Origin: Puffinus mauretanicus
Taxonomy: Eukaryota > Chordata > Aves > Procellariiformes > Procellariidae
Assembly (NCBI GenBank): GCA_023333565.1
Contig: JAJKFH010000374.1
Location: 5,766,001-5,830,000, forward strand
Length of the DNA stretch: 64,000 bases
Direction of reading: 5' to 3'
Below, piece after piece: positions 22,826 to 36,577 of the stretch. The stretch's first letter is position 1. Every line of letters begins with the position of its first letter. The notes below the pieces were generated by a model that searched no databases, was not told where the DNA came from, and saw only the letters and a list, made by a program, of their open reading frames with translations. A program made the position numbers and the translations under genes.

Positions 22826-25800
22826 GCAGTCAAGATTTTGAGCGTATGTGCCCATATCCTTGAAAATATTTCAACACTGATCTGAGATAGGAACCTAAAT
22901 GCTTCTAAGGATCTGGGTTATATATTTGGTTTTAAGGTTAAACTAACCTACTGGACTCTCCAGAGTCTGCTAAATGAAATTTAGGCACAAGAAGTAATTT
23001 TATATGGTCCTACTAGTAAAGGTCCTTCAAGTAAGGTGATTTGGTACCGGACACTGAAAGGATACCTAGATGTACTATGCATTTTCACACTTAAGAACAG
23101 AAAATTGATGAATGGAAGAATACAAAATATTAATGACAACTTTGTCCCTTTCCAAATCCTAATAGATAAAAAATATTAGTCCTGCAAACATTTCAACGTT
23201 GCTTTTGACTAAAGCAATTCTACTGACATATAAAATAATCAGAAAGATAACCCTTATCCAGATACAGTATTTGGTAAGTGGTTTTTCAGTGTGCTTAGGT
23301 TTTCCAGAAGTTTTGTATAGTTTTGTGTTTTCTTTAGAATAACAGAAATGCTGCAGAAGAGTAGCTAGCATTTGAAATGTGAGACAAAAGCAAAAAGCTA
23401 AATTGTGCCTTCACTTGTGCACATGCTCTGAAATAAAGAGGACACACAGGTTACATGGGGGACAAACCCAAAGTAAATTTCAAAGACAATGACTGGGTTA
23501 CATTAAAGCACAGTAATAGATGCTATGAAAGTGGCCAGGCTTGGATGGGGAAGAGATTTAGAGACCCCACAGATGTTTTCATTAAAAGAAATGCAGTAAA
23601 ATGGACTCTGCTTCAAAGGCCTGACATTGATTTTTCTCCCCTTCGACTACTTTATATGTTTATATGGGAGAACTTAAACAGAATCAGGTTCTTATAACAA
23701 TATATCATGCTGGATGGACAAGAGTTAGTTTAGGATTGGAGGCTGAATAGCTCTGTTGCATTTTGTTCAAGCTAATGTGTTCTACTGAAAGAAGGGTAAG
23801 AAGCACTAAGGAATAGATGGAGCCTTGGTTTCAGTTATTCCCTAGTGCAGCAGCTGGACAAAGTGATGAAACAGAACGTGCTGGGCTTTCTAAGGACTAA
23901 AGTGAGATTTCCTTCTGAAGAGAGCTCTGGAGGGATTATATCCTGAGGAACATCTGTGAAATGTACAATTGCCTCTGTGCTCTTATGGGCAAAGCTACCT
24001 GCAATGCATTATTCAGGACTGTAGCTTGGGGAAACTCTTCAGGCAAAAGCTTTTCTTGGTGAAAAATACATCTGCCTGAAACAATTCACAAATTAATTTT
24101 GAATTTTTCATAGTGTTTAAGCTAGAAAAATGGGTGGAAAACCAGAAAAATGATAGGAGTTTCCATTTGCCATTTCAAAATGATGTTTAAAATCAAAATG
24201 TACCTCAGTTTAATAAGGAGAACGAAGTCTTTGTTTACAAAAGACAAACAAAAAAGCTCAGACTAAAACATTATTTATTAACTTTAAAAAACCAGTTCAT
24301 TTGAACACTTTATTTCAAGAGCTTTTCCTTCCTGTATGAAAAAAAAAAAAAAGAAGAAAAATAATTTACAGCAACCTGAAATTATTTCCATTTTGTTTTT
24401 TGCAGTTTAAAATATGATTACTCACTCAACGATATGTAGGCCTGTGTTTAAAGACACAGACTAGGTCTAATATAAACTCTTTCATACTTACATCATAAGG
24501 TCATTGTAACCCACTTTTTTTAAGGTGAAAAATATTTAACTTGCAAGGACAATATAAAACTCTAGATTAAAAAGTCTATTTATTTCTGAACTCTTCCATT
24601 ACTTTCAGAACTTACATCTGGTGCTCTTTGAATGACTACTAACTCAGGCCTGCCAACTGCACAGTTGTTAGCTATTTACAATAAAATCAGTTCCATTAAT
24701 TTGCTAATGAATTGATATTGACTTTATATTTTGTGAGCTGGCAATGTTTCACAAGTCATTGTTACCTCATTTCCAAAATGAACATCAATGAATTTCCCTT
24801 ACTGTATAAAATGCAAAAATCAATTAAAAAAATCTAATTGGTTTAATACCACCTGGTTTCAAATTATGCTGATGGCACCAGATTAAAAACTCCACTCACC
24901 GATTAGGGTTGGAATGTGGATGATTCTACTTACTAATATGTTGTCAATAGAATAATAGTAAATAAAAATCTAGAAACAAATTAGAAAAAACAATAAATTT
25001 AATAAGAGCATAAGAACTGAGTTGAACTGTACAAGAGTAACAATTCTTATGGGTATTTTACCCTCTCTCACAAGAATACCTTTTCTGAACTAAACACAGA
25101 GGTTGTATAACAGGGATTAAGGAACCTGCTTGGAAAAAAATAAGGTTTCTCCACCAAATCAATCACCAAGTAAAAAATGAAAGGTCTTCTCTGGGTTAGT
25201 ATGTTCAGAGGAAGCTTTCTCAATATTTCTGTGCGGCTATTGCTTGCTATCTGAAAGGAAAAATGTACTAGTGAAAGCTTTTGTGATAACCATATCTCAT
25301 CAGAGCCCTGGCTAATTTCAGCAGTCTACGAAAACTCCCAGAATTTTGAATGCTTCTTTCAACCAGCCCTTAACAATGACCCTTCTGAATCTTGACCACT
25401 ACCACAAGCTGACTAAGATGTAGCTGCTGGATGATGATTGGCAATTTGTTGTCTGGAAGAATTCTGAAGAGATTTAATCATTCTTGCTTTAGAGAGAAAA
25501 CTAAAAGAATTGCTGCAAAAAGGAATGATTGTTTTTTGCCTAGACCTGTGGGCCATGAACCTGAAAAATTGAAGTGGAGCCAGGAACTTCTGTAGCATAA
25601 GCTCTTGAGAAGCCATGAGTCTTGTGGTTTGTAGGTTTTCTGGTCTGGGCTCATCCCTTATCACTTTAGCCCCTTAGCTGAAAAAACTTAATTAGTATGT
25701 TGGTTGGTTATTAGCTCCCTGTACTGTTAACGGAGCAAAGCACCCTAGCAGGTGAATCTGTTACTCACACTCTTAAGATGCTGATCTTTCTCCGCTGACT

Positions 25801-28800
25801 AGAGAGAAAGCCTACAACACCTGGGCTGTAGTTTGGATTTCTTTTCTCTGCCACACAGTCTAACAGAAAAACTAAGTAAACAAGCTATCTTTTTAAAGAA
25901 GAATTTCATCAAAGTCAGTGTGATCTTGTGAAATATTTAGATTCAGTGAATGCCCCAAATAAGTACTGCAGGAAAGTATATTTTCTGCTCATTTACATCT
26001 GAACAAAAATGTTAGTTCTTCATATCTCCAAGCAGAGGAAGCCTTTGAAATCATCCTCTTGTGTTCACATCTGCCAGATTCTTCCCTGGCTTCATGACTT
26101 TTGAGTCTATTGGACAATTTCAGCTATACGATAGTCAAGATAGTCAACCAAAACTCATGTTTGGAAGACAGCAGTCAAATGTCAGCCGTATTATTAGACA
26201 GCCACGAATCCACACAGGAACAAGCCACAGAATACTACAATTTTGCTTCCTGTGTAGGTAATCAGTACATCTCTAAACACTCTTACTGGTCAGAGTGCAG
26301 ATCAGTACCTACAGGTCCAGTATAATGAATAGGAAGAGTCTTAATAACTTCCATCATCCCAGGACTTGTTTCAGAAGATATTTTAGTTCTCATGACAGAT
26401 AAGCTCAGGATGCACTTGCAAACTGTTCTTTACAGACTATCTTTTGTTTTTCTTTTTCTTATTGTCCTCTGAATTAACAGAAATCCCTGTAATCAAAAGT
26501 ACCAATTGTTCCTAAAGTACAGGGAAATATATAGCTAAACCAAATATAAACTCCAGTGACAATATCATTAGGTTCTGTTTTTTAAAAAGGCCAAATAACT
26601 ATACAGGTCTATAGACACTGCATTTTTTTTATGCGTGAAATTACAACTTTATGTTGCATACAATTTTCAATGGCAAATTACTTCCGAAGTACTCTAAAAA
26701 CACATCAGACTACATTGAATCTTTTGTGCATTCAAGTTCCAACACTTTTCCTCCAGCAAGTGTTAGACTTGTTCAAGTAACATGATCACAGCACACTAGC
26801 ATGCCCACCTGAAAAATCTGGGGCTGAAAATGTCCGTTCCTCATGCAGATTATTGTCTAATTGATATCTGCACTGACCACAGGTCTCTGAAGTGTGACCA
26901 TGGATTAGAAAGGTCAAATGTATATGTCACTTTACAATTAGGTATAAATTGCAGTGTCCATGTTAATTTTTTTGGTAAATATGTACTAAGGATGTTTAGT
27001 GACCCTACACAATTCTTTTTACTTTAGGCATTTTTAGGTGTCTCTTATGAAAAAAAACCTGCATATTTAAGTTTTGCTGATTCTACTGTTTTTGAGTTTG
27101 ACTTAGAAAACGTAACTGGTACAGTAGTTCATAAAAATAATCTAAATATAGTACATTTACTCCTTGATTACTTGGGTTGGGTTTTAAGGGACAGTTCTGC
27201 TCTCAATTACATTGGCTTTAATTTGGACTCTACACATGTCAGTAGCCAAATAACAAATAATTTGTTGTTCACATTTATAGATTTCCAGATGGAAGTAAAA
27301 TTTCATGCACTTTCTAAAACACTACTAATATTTTTTATCATTTCTCTGATATCCAAATGATAGTGAAAAACCAGGGAAATTTGGGAAAGATTTCTGGGAA
27401 AGATAAAGAATTATTGTGAGCCTGAGGAACCGTTAAAGAAAGATTAACAGAAATCAACATGTTTGGTGTTATTACAACCCAGCTGCTGGAAAGGATGTTG
27501 CCTATTTGTTAAAATTTTTGGTCTCTAAGTTTTCAGTAGAGGAAGGGTGTAGTAAATATTTCAAGTAGAAATTGGGTCGTCACTTTTATTTGAGTAAACT
27601 TAACAGTGGGAAAATATACAAGAAATATCAGGTGAAATTTCTTAAATCTGGAATTTGTATGTGTGTTGAATGCTTTCTAAAGGGAAGTGGTGAAATAGCC
27701 ATTGAGCCACTACAGACTAAAACCTGAGTGAGAAAGAAGAAGAAAATAAGAACATAGTCAGCATACTAACTGCCAGAGTGTTGCTGTTGTTGAATTTTGT
27801 TTATCTGAGTTTAGAAATACTCGCAAAACTGAAACAACTTTGGGAAACTTCCATTAGAATGTTGTCATTTTCTTTACTTTTAAAAGTGCTACTGAAATGA
27901 ATACTTTTTATTATATATGATGGTCTGTTTGGTTTATATGTGTGGTGCTTTTTCTTACTAGTCTCATAAATCGTGTACTATTGCTTTTGGTTGCCAAATA
28001 AGTGCAAGGTATTCTATGTGCTAAAACCAGTGGAAACCACTGAAATTCTTACTAAAGAAGATGTGGGCTTTATTGCAGACTTTGGGCGAGTCACCTGCAT
28101 CCCAAAGTAAATTGATTTAATCCCTTATTCCTGAGCGCTCCTCAGCATTAACTGCTAGCCAGATAGGAAAATATCTCCAAAAGGCCAGCTCCTGGAAACT
28201 CTAGAGAGGAGCCCAGTGCACTCTTGTGGGTGGGAGAGCATTGTCTTTCCAGAAGTAGACCAGGCAAACATAGTGAAAGTATGCTCTGATTGTGTTAGAC
28301 AAAATATCAGAATAAATAAAAAAGCTGTCTTTTTGGAAACATGCAGACCATTACTTTGCATATTTTCATGATACCATTTTAACATTTTTAGCCATCTTTT
28401 CACTAAAATCTCAAATAGATCTGGCTACTTACAGCTCTGGAAATACTGCCCATAATATTGAACACCTCTGGTAGAAAACAATCTCCAAATAGGACACATG
28501 AGAATAAATCAGAAGAAAATGCGTGGGACTAATTGAGAATTTTCACCCATCTTAACCTTCTTCTGTTCCTTGTCTCCCGCTTTTGTTCCATCTCCCGCTT
28601 TTCCTGCCCAAGTGTCTCTATCTTTCTCATTGTAATTCCGGGTGTTATATAACAAGTTCATCAAAGCAAATCTAAGAGAACCATCATCATTCTTCATTTA
28701 ATGATATCTTGAAAAACCTTGCCAGTTTTTTCTTTATCTTAGTGTCTGGGAGGAAAAAGAAAGGGAGGGGGAAAAAAAAAAACCAGATCCACTTATCTTC

Positions 28801-29119
28801 ATAGCCATTTTGATCCATCCTTATGATTAAGAAGCTTTGTTGAAAATGAGAAAGTGTTATAAACTTATTTGGCAAACTTTTTTGACATTTTCTGCTTGCA
28901 AATGACTTTTAAAGTGACTCTGTTAAGTTGCTATGCATAACCTTTTAAATTCTTGCTTTTTTATGTGTGGTAGTTAGTTAAAGGCTTACAGAGCTTCTGG
29001 GTTCAATTTCCCTGCTTTGTACTTTGTAACATCATCAGTTAACAAATTTACCAGGGCAAGTTTTAGTCATGGTGAATATAGACCCGTTTCATTTGTAAAC
29101 CATCAGCTGGAATGTTATC
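22826..29119. other. Gene-free AT-rich stretch; part may be conserved regulatory DNA
   Basis: No gene is seen. About 24600-24900 is dense in ATTA/TAAT-type homeodomain words. A/T homopolymers sit at 22309-22385, 24341-24365 and 28769-28780. Open frames of 60-83 codons are scattered, without motifs. Confidence 0.5.
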
Positions 29120-29220
29120 GGTATTTTAGAGATGTGAAGGTGAGGTACAGAGATATTAACATTAAAATTGTCCAGTAGCTATCAGTGTCTAGTTTGTCAG
29201 ATCTGGGGACCAAGTACTTT
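29120..29220 (-). repeat. Possible MIR-type SINE relic (antisense)
   Basis: Plus-strand words in order resemble the reverse complement of the MIR core: 'TATTTTAGAGATGTGAAGGTGAGG', then 'TACAGAGATATTAACATT', then 'CCAGTAGCTATCAGTGTC'. They recall the 'fraction of TTTTACAGATGAGGAAACTGAGG...AGTGGCAGAG' order. Similarity is partial and judged by eye. Confidence 0.35.
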
Positions 29221-31109
29221 ATATTTATTAAGTACTGATAGTCAATGTGAAAAGGGAAGTGAAGGGGAAAGAGAAAGGGAATTTCATTCTAACTAATTTC
29301 ATACTGGCCATGATATAAGGATCTGAAGGGAAATACAGCTAGTGCTACCAGTCAAAACTATTGTATCCAGGAATACCCACGGCTAAACTGTATCTTAAAT
29401 GTGGGCTTAAATGTTAAAAATGCTGACATTTATGAAGTATGTAAATTGATATCTAATTAACTTGCTACAGCTATCTTGTTAAATGCCAATTAAATATATT
29501 AACATTTCTCATAATTTTAATATATCAATAAGAATTTAACTGTACCTTTATTGTCATTGTAATTCTGACTTAATTACATGGCTAGACGATTTATCTTTTG
29601 CATAATTATTCAGCCTTAGTCTATGTTCTCTTAAACAATCAAACTGGTATTGTATGGATTCTCTACAGCATCTGATCTTTCTCTGTACAATTTTTTACCT
29701 TTATCAAGACATCTTCTATTAAGACACTAAAATCAAATGTAGAAGGGGAGGTGGGGCTTTTGCTACATGAAGCCAAATGTACTGGTACGGAAATAGCAAT
29801 TTCCCAAGGATGGAGTATAATCTGTAATGCTGATCATTTCATTTTGAGTCTGAAAAAATGTTGAAGGAATATATATAATGGACAGCCTCAAATGACTGGT
29901 GGAGATTCTTTTATGATAAAACAGTAGTTCAATTACTGTACTGGCATACAATAGTTCACATCTCACTCTTTTTGTACTCCTCACATTCATACAACTCCGA
30001 ACTAAGACCACTGAAATTAGCAGTATCACTTATACAGAGAGAGTGAAATAAACCCAGTTTCTGATAATGTAATTTTTACAAAACTCACGCCTGGATGATT
30101 CATTCTCAAACTGAATCTGCTTCAGGGCACTTAATAGATATATATCCACTATGGGAAAGAGCAGTATACATAAAGAAGCTACACGTGTTGTGTTATTAAT
30201 AAAGAATATCAGAGCAAGAGCTGAATAAAGCATACATAAACAACATGTGAACTGTCTCACTGGTTTCTTAATAAGATCCATGTTATGAACATCATTCAGC
30301 AAAGAACTTACAAATGTAAACTTCTTGTAGCATAGTTCTTGGCCTCAAGTAGAAATATTCACAAGGTTTGTCTTAAGCAGATGCTTAATGCTTCAGGGCA
30401 TCGGATGAGAAAATGAACTCAGCAGAGGAAATATTTTGACTGAAGTGAAATATAGTACAAATGGGATTTGGGGGAGCAAAGCAATCTTTAAATTCTGCAA
30501 ATAATGTATGCCTAAAAAAAGTGGAAAAGAGTACTGAAATCTTGAGGAGTGGAAAACACCTGTCCTAACATGGATTCTAAAGCTCCACATTTGAGAGTAA
30601 GCTGGTCACTCTAGCTTCCCTTTATAGACACTGAAGAAAGAAACAGGGAACTTTAGGGAATAATCCGTTACCTTCTGAATTAGGTATCTAAAGTGTCTGT
30701 TTCTCTAGACTAACTTCAACTTAGATGAATCCTACCCTTTGACATTTAAAAATAATTCCTTTTGGTTTTTAGCAGACAGTATTTGCTTTATTCACAAATC
30801 CTCCTGGTCTGAGGATAAGCATGTTTATAAGCTTAGGATTCAACAGGTATGTTTTAATGTCTAAAGTGGAAGTAATTTAATCTTTCCCGAATAATTTCAT
30901 TTGGGAAACACAGGCTAAAAAAAAAAAAAGATGTGTTTTCTTTTCAAGATTAGATTTTTTTTTTGTTTAAAAAGCAATGTTTTTCTTAAATTAAACAAAT
31001 TAATTAACTTCGAAAATGAAACAGAATGATTTGTAATACCCTCAAATTAATCCATCTCTATTTTATCAAAATCCCTTCCCTCAATCCTTCCACCCACAAT
31101 CCTTTTCAG
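29221..31109. other. Gene-free AT-rich stretch with TAAT-rich block
   Basis: No gene is seen. The block 29400-29650 is very AT-rich, with repeated ATTAA/TAATT words and an octamer-like TTTGCATAATTA. An A13 run and a T10 run lie near 30918 and 30956. Confidence 0.5.
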
Positions 31110-31440
31110 TTCACTCTGATTTTTTTTTTTTTTTTCTTTCCCCATTGCTTGCCCAGGTTTACTGGTGGGGATTTAGTAGTAGTGTTGAGACTGAATGGAT
31201 CATTTCACCTATAAAGGAATTACAGACAGCCATGTCTGGGGTGGGACATTGCCAGCCACAGAGCAGGGCTGCAGTCCTCAGGGGGTTGGGGCTGTTGGAG
31301 CCATCTTCTGAGCCGTGAAGAACCTGTGGAGGAGCTTTGCCTACTCTGGGGATGGTGCTTCCCAGCAGTGCCCCCTGCAAGCAGATCCTCACTCTCTGCC
31401 AGGCCTGCAGGCATAAAATGCACCCAGGCTATGGGAAGAA
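31110..31440 (+). repeat. GC-rich patch with weak CR1-like similarity
   Basis: A T-run/pyrimidine tract ending in CAG (31120-31156) precedes a segment reading 'TTTACTGGTGGGGATTTAGT' and continuing to 'TATAAAGG' (about 31157-31215). This is loosely similar to the 3' part of avian CR1 LINEs (pattern TTTAGTGGTGGACTTGGTAG...AAAGG). From 31220 the DNA becomes unusually GC-rich for this window and no longer matches. The typical CR1 3' octamer repeat is absent. The pyrimidine tract plus CAG also resembles a splice acceptor, but no open frame I recognise follows. Confidence 0.28.
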
Positions 31441-32502
31441 GTTGTTCTACAATAACTAATTATGGTCATTTCTGAGAACCTGAAATTCAGCTTTTCCCTG
31501 CAAACAAGATAAGGAAAATAACTCTACATTTGTGCCTTCCCTGGAGTTTAGAGTGTGTTAACGGCTATTGGATTCAGAATAAATAAACTGGATGGAAAAA
31601 TCATTATGTGAGGTCCATTTTCTGAATATCAATTTGGTTTCTAAGCACTTCAATAACTTATCCTTACTTTTCAACTTGGAGTGTCTCTGAAAATAGTAGA
31701 AACTTGGGGCATCATTGCCTTTTCTCTTCATATAGTAATGGGATGTGAATGTGGTAGCTGAGCTTATTGAATTTGACATTAGAAGTTGATTCATCTTTTT
31801 AAAAGCATTTTTACATATTGAATTTTGGCCTTTGAGGAATAGCAAACAATCAAAAATGCATTGGGAAAAATTGAAAAAAAAAAAAAATTAACTGAGAAAG
31901 ACACATGAATAACCCCCTTCATCCGCACAACACCTTTTAAAAGAAAAGTGTGTGCATAAGATAATAAATAGATTTTAAGGTATGGCTGCAGCAACCCATT
32001 TGCCAGAGCTGTGAACTGAGGAGAATGAGTCCTTCAGAAGTTTGTGAGAATGCCAGTTCTTTGCCTGCATGTGAAGTGTGTGTGTCTCCCCAGGATGCTA
32101 GTCCTTTGTGTGCTATATGGGTGCACGCTCTGTGGGGCTGCTCTGCACGCTGTTTGACTTAGCCATTTTACTGTGTGTTCACCCATATGAGTAAAACAGT
32201 TTTGCATTCTCTGGATGAACATTTGGATGGGTAAATGTTAGATATATTCATGCAGAATAGGAATCACGTAGACTATAGGCACTGCTGCATCACACGACAA
32301 AGAGCCTACTGCCGCATTAGGCAGTGATCATGATCTAGGGCTACAACTCTAGTGCCAGTGATAATCTGCTTTAATTGTATGTATGACTGGGCTGTTTTAC
32401 TGTGCATGTATTACCTTTTCATTTTCAATGTCTTTATGGTATAAGTGTCTGGGACATATGTCTAGGGATGGAGATAGCTGGCTGTCCATTTGTCATGTTT
32501 GT
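31441..32502. other. Gene-free stretch
   Basis: No gene or recognisable repeat is seen apart from a short A run near 31874. Confidence 0.55.
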
Positions 32503-32538
32503 TGGTACTTGTTATTTACATGGTACTTGTTATTTACA
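32503..32538 (+). repeat. Perfect 18-bp tandem duplication
   Basis: TGGTACTTGTTATTTACA occurs twice head to tail (32503-32520 and 32521-32538) with no mismatch, which suggests a recent duplication. Confidence 0.92.
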
Positions 32539-35500
32539 TTATATATGAATCTTTCAAAGAGCTTCTGAACTCATGTTGAAAATGAAACCACAGGGGCAAT
32601 GGAAATGTAAAACGGTTCCATTACTCGGAGCAAGAGAGACAGCAGGTGAATGGATACCAGGCACATGTATAGCATTGTGAAACATAGTCTACTTACGGTT
32701 ACTTTTGGCAGTTGACTGAGGTGAATTATGGTGTGAAACATCACAAGCTACAGACCTTGATGATTTTGGTTGTCTCATAGGAGACAAGTTTCCAAGAGAC
32801 TAAAAAAGGAAGCAAACAGGATGAAAAACTAAGTTTCATAGGTTATTTCCGAAGTATGAAAACACAAGCATGCATATAAATACTCAAAGTATCCTCCGAG
32901 ATCTTGAACACACATGCACACGTGTATGCAGACATAAATAGGCATGTACAGTATATACAAAGACTCATAAACAGATCTAGAAAAAGTTATGAAAGTATTC
33001 CTATACCCCTAACAGAGGAATTCTGTCTGCGTCCCTCACTTTCAAACATTTTAGAGAATTGGGTCTCACCAGCAGAATCTCCAAAAGTAGAGTGAATTTA
33101 GGGACATAGTAAGAACAAATTTGTCTGCAATTAGGCTCTATTCATCCCAGAACCATACATGCAGACTGTCTTACCAGTAGACAAGGGAAACATTTCATTT
33201 ACCTCCTGCACTATAACTGACAGCTCTTTTCCCTCCTGATGTTGCAATCTGTCTCCTTCTGAGTGGAGTCATTCTCATTAAATGAAGCACATTCTTGCTC
33301 AATCCTGAGCTGAATCAAAAACATTTGACAATGTAACTTCCCCAGCTTTGTTTTGTTCTGCTATCACCAGTCGCTATTCATCAAATGAATGAACAAGGAA
33401 CATTTGTGAAATAAACAAGTTATAAAAATAACATAAATTAAGAAAATAAAAACTTCAATAACAAGAAAACATGAAGGAAAAGTCAACAGATTTGTGCAGA
33501 GTAATTGTCAAAATGATATGTGAATCCTCAATGGATGAATTTTACTTATACAATTTAATGTGATACTTCACAATTAACAAAAGCATATTACTTGTCTGTA
33601 TATTAAATGTATAATCATATGTTATCAAGACTGAAGAGCAAATTCTGGATAAACTTGTCCCAGAGAAGAGCACAGATTATTTACATAGAGGTAATGACTA
33701 CTGAGTGAGAACCTCAGACTGAATGACTATACTGCATCGTGTGCCTTTGGCATCAGAAAAATCCAGTAGAGCTCTTTTGAGAAACAGAGTGGAAAATACC
33801 TTGAGGAGTGTCATATGTATACCACAAAACCTCAGATCTCTGGTGGACAATCCTCCCTCTAGAACGGAGTGTCTGGTCCCCAGTGTGATCTCAGTGTTTA
33901 ACTATGGAGTTGTGTTTTTCCTGTTTCTTCTTTGCTTTGACCACAGCCATATGCATATGATATTTTTCATCTGTGACACATTCATTAAACTGTCCTTCCT
34001 ATACCCTTGTGCTAATATGCAATTTAATTCCACAGTATTGCAGCATCCTCAATGGATTAGTCACACATTTAGTTTTTAGGAAACAATATTTTAATACAAT
34101 AGTAAGTTGCACACAAACAAGAAATTTCTCAATATTCTGGAAAGATAAAGAATGTCACATAAATAAGCAAAATAAAACTGACAGTAACAGAACAGGCAGG
34201 GTGATTTAGGTACCAGAACACTGCCTGCCTGGTTTGATTCTTATCTACCTCCACTCAGATCAATGCAGTTACACTGTTGTAAATTTTTTTTTGGCAAAAA
34301 CTGAGTTCAGTCTTCTGTTTTCATTTTTTTTTTCTTTTTTTGAGAAAGGGAATTTTTGAAAAAAGTTCCCAAAATAAGACTAGTAGCAAGAAAAGAGAGG
34401 AAAAAACCCGAAGGCACAGTGGACTGTTGATAAGAAGATAGTATCAGAGTACTTGCAAACTTGTATGTCCATGTGATATAACAAAACCTCAGTAGACAGT
34501 ACTTTACAAGCTATGAAACTCTTTATGGAACTCACTCCCTCAGGATGTGTAGTATTTTGCTCAAGAGCATCATAGTTTCTTCCAGATAACAGTACTTTCG
34601 TATCTTATTTGTGGGTCAAAGGGTCTCCTGCAGAAACTAGAAGTCTCTTATTCAAGAACCTTGGGTTTCAGAGTGTTTGGAATTAGAGCCCAAATGGCTT
34701 GAAGTCCTATAACGGACTTCTTAGTACTAGTAAGCAAAGAAGGGCCAGTGATCAGACTGAAGCCCTGATACACAGCCGTGCATACTGCCTAATCACTGCC
34801 TACACAGATTCCCTGGGATGGTTTTGGCTTGTGTCAACTACTATCCTCATAGACCATGACCAGGTTCAGGGATAGTGTGTGCTACTCCTACTGTGCAGTT
34901 TGAATATGGCCACCCAGTTCTGTGAGTGGAAAATGTAGACATGTGGTTGTGAGCCTAACCATGACACATGGCCTCAGGATTTGGGAACAGTCCTTGGGTT
35001 ATTTTATTTTATTGGGTAAATGAAGCCTCTGAAAGCTCCCAGAGGCTTTGGAAATAAAATTCAGAGGTATAAAACTTGACGCTGAGTATTCTCGTAGGAC
35101 ACAACACTCTAATACCCTTTTGTCTGTTCTTTTAACTTGTAGCTTAATATGAAGATATTCAGAGGGCCACATGAATAAATGTTTCCATGTCTTATCCTAC
35201 ATGTCAGGATGCAATGCCGAGTCATGAGGGTCTCACAGCTGTGAGAAGATGCTAACTCAAAGAAGAGTGATGTGATGATGGTGAAGCAACAGGTCTAAAT
35301 CAGTCTTGGGAGTATTAGATAAAACTTGAGAAGCTCTGTAGGCAAGTCTGCAAATAAGCAAAGTCTCAGACCTGAATTACTGTTCAGTACAACTTTGTAC
35401 ATACTGACATGTTGATCTCTTTTTCTATGGATCATGTTTCCAGTTGTGCTTATCTAAACTGATGATGATTCCTATCAAATCAGAATCTGATGCCAATTCC

Positions 35501-36577
35501 ACTGTGCAAAACAGTGGTATATGCTTTTAGAAAAGAGCATTTATGTATCCATGAACTAATATACTATGCAAATAAGTATTTAGCAATAAAACTCTTATTG
35601 GTTCCATTTAGATGTTGGTGTGTGCATACTATGGTATCCCTATCACATAACTGGTCATCTACGAACCCCAGTGTGAAATTCTGTGAGATGAGAGACTTGA
35701 ATGCAAAATCTCTCTTGTAACTAATAAGTCTGGATTATTCCACTCCCCCTATTTCACACAAGAAAAAAAAAATTCTGAGTTCTTGTGATATTAGGAGTAC
35801 TCCTTCTTTGGTAAAAGAGGTCAAAGATGACTTTTAAGGTCCTGGGTCTGCTTATTTCCTGCTGTCTCACTTTGCTTCTCCTGGCTTCTCTCTGGAGACA
35901 CTCAGTAGCTTGGTGAGTACTACAAGCACAGCTGAATAGACTGTTGAGATATTAAGCAACCCGTCTGAGTTGCAAATGATTTCCAAAACCACAGAAAAGA
36001 ACAGAACTCAGGATAAAAAGCTGTTCATTCTGTGTGCTACTCTGAATACTGCTGAAGTAGATCAGTCACAGCATGCAAAAATAAAGGAAGACAAGAAAAT
36101 ACAATGGATTTTGGGCCACCAGGGAAGACCCATTCATGGCAGACTTCCTCAGATAAGCACTAGATTCTTACGGGGTTTGGGCAATAGGAGGATTCCGGGC
36201 TGCCCAGGGTGGGCTGGGAAAGATGAAGATATCCTTCAATCTTCAGTACTGTGACTGAGTAACACGAAAAAGAGGAGGATTAACTCAGAATGTCAACATT
36301 TATCAGTAGGCACTGAAGTACAAGAGGAACTCTTTCTCCGATTTCAGATGAATGAGATTTGCTTTACTTAGCTGCCTTGTGTGGGGATGTAGAGTCTTGG
36401 AGCGTTACTTTTCAGAGCTGTGTTAAATGTGATTTCAGCAATGAACACTGCTGAGGGACAATATGGACACTTGTGAACGATGCTGGATATGGAAAAAGTG
36501 ATTTGATATTTTTGTGAAGATTGAAAATGATTTGAATTCCACATTATTATTTTTTTTCCTAGTCTCTTAAATACAAC
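32539..36577. other. Gene-free stretch
   Basis: No supportable gene is seen. A 118-codon open frame (33723-34079, plus) has hydrophobic stretches from T-rich DNA but no recognisable domain. T-rich runs lie at 34286-34342. Confidence 0.5.

Noticed and set aside
33723..34079. 118-codon open frame
   Set aside because: No recognisable domain, no splice or promoter context, and composition matches background.
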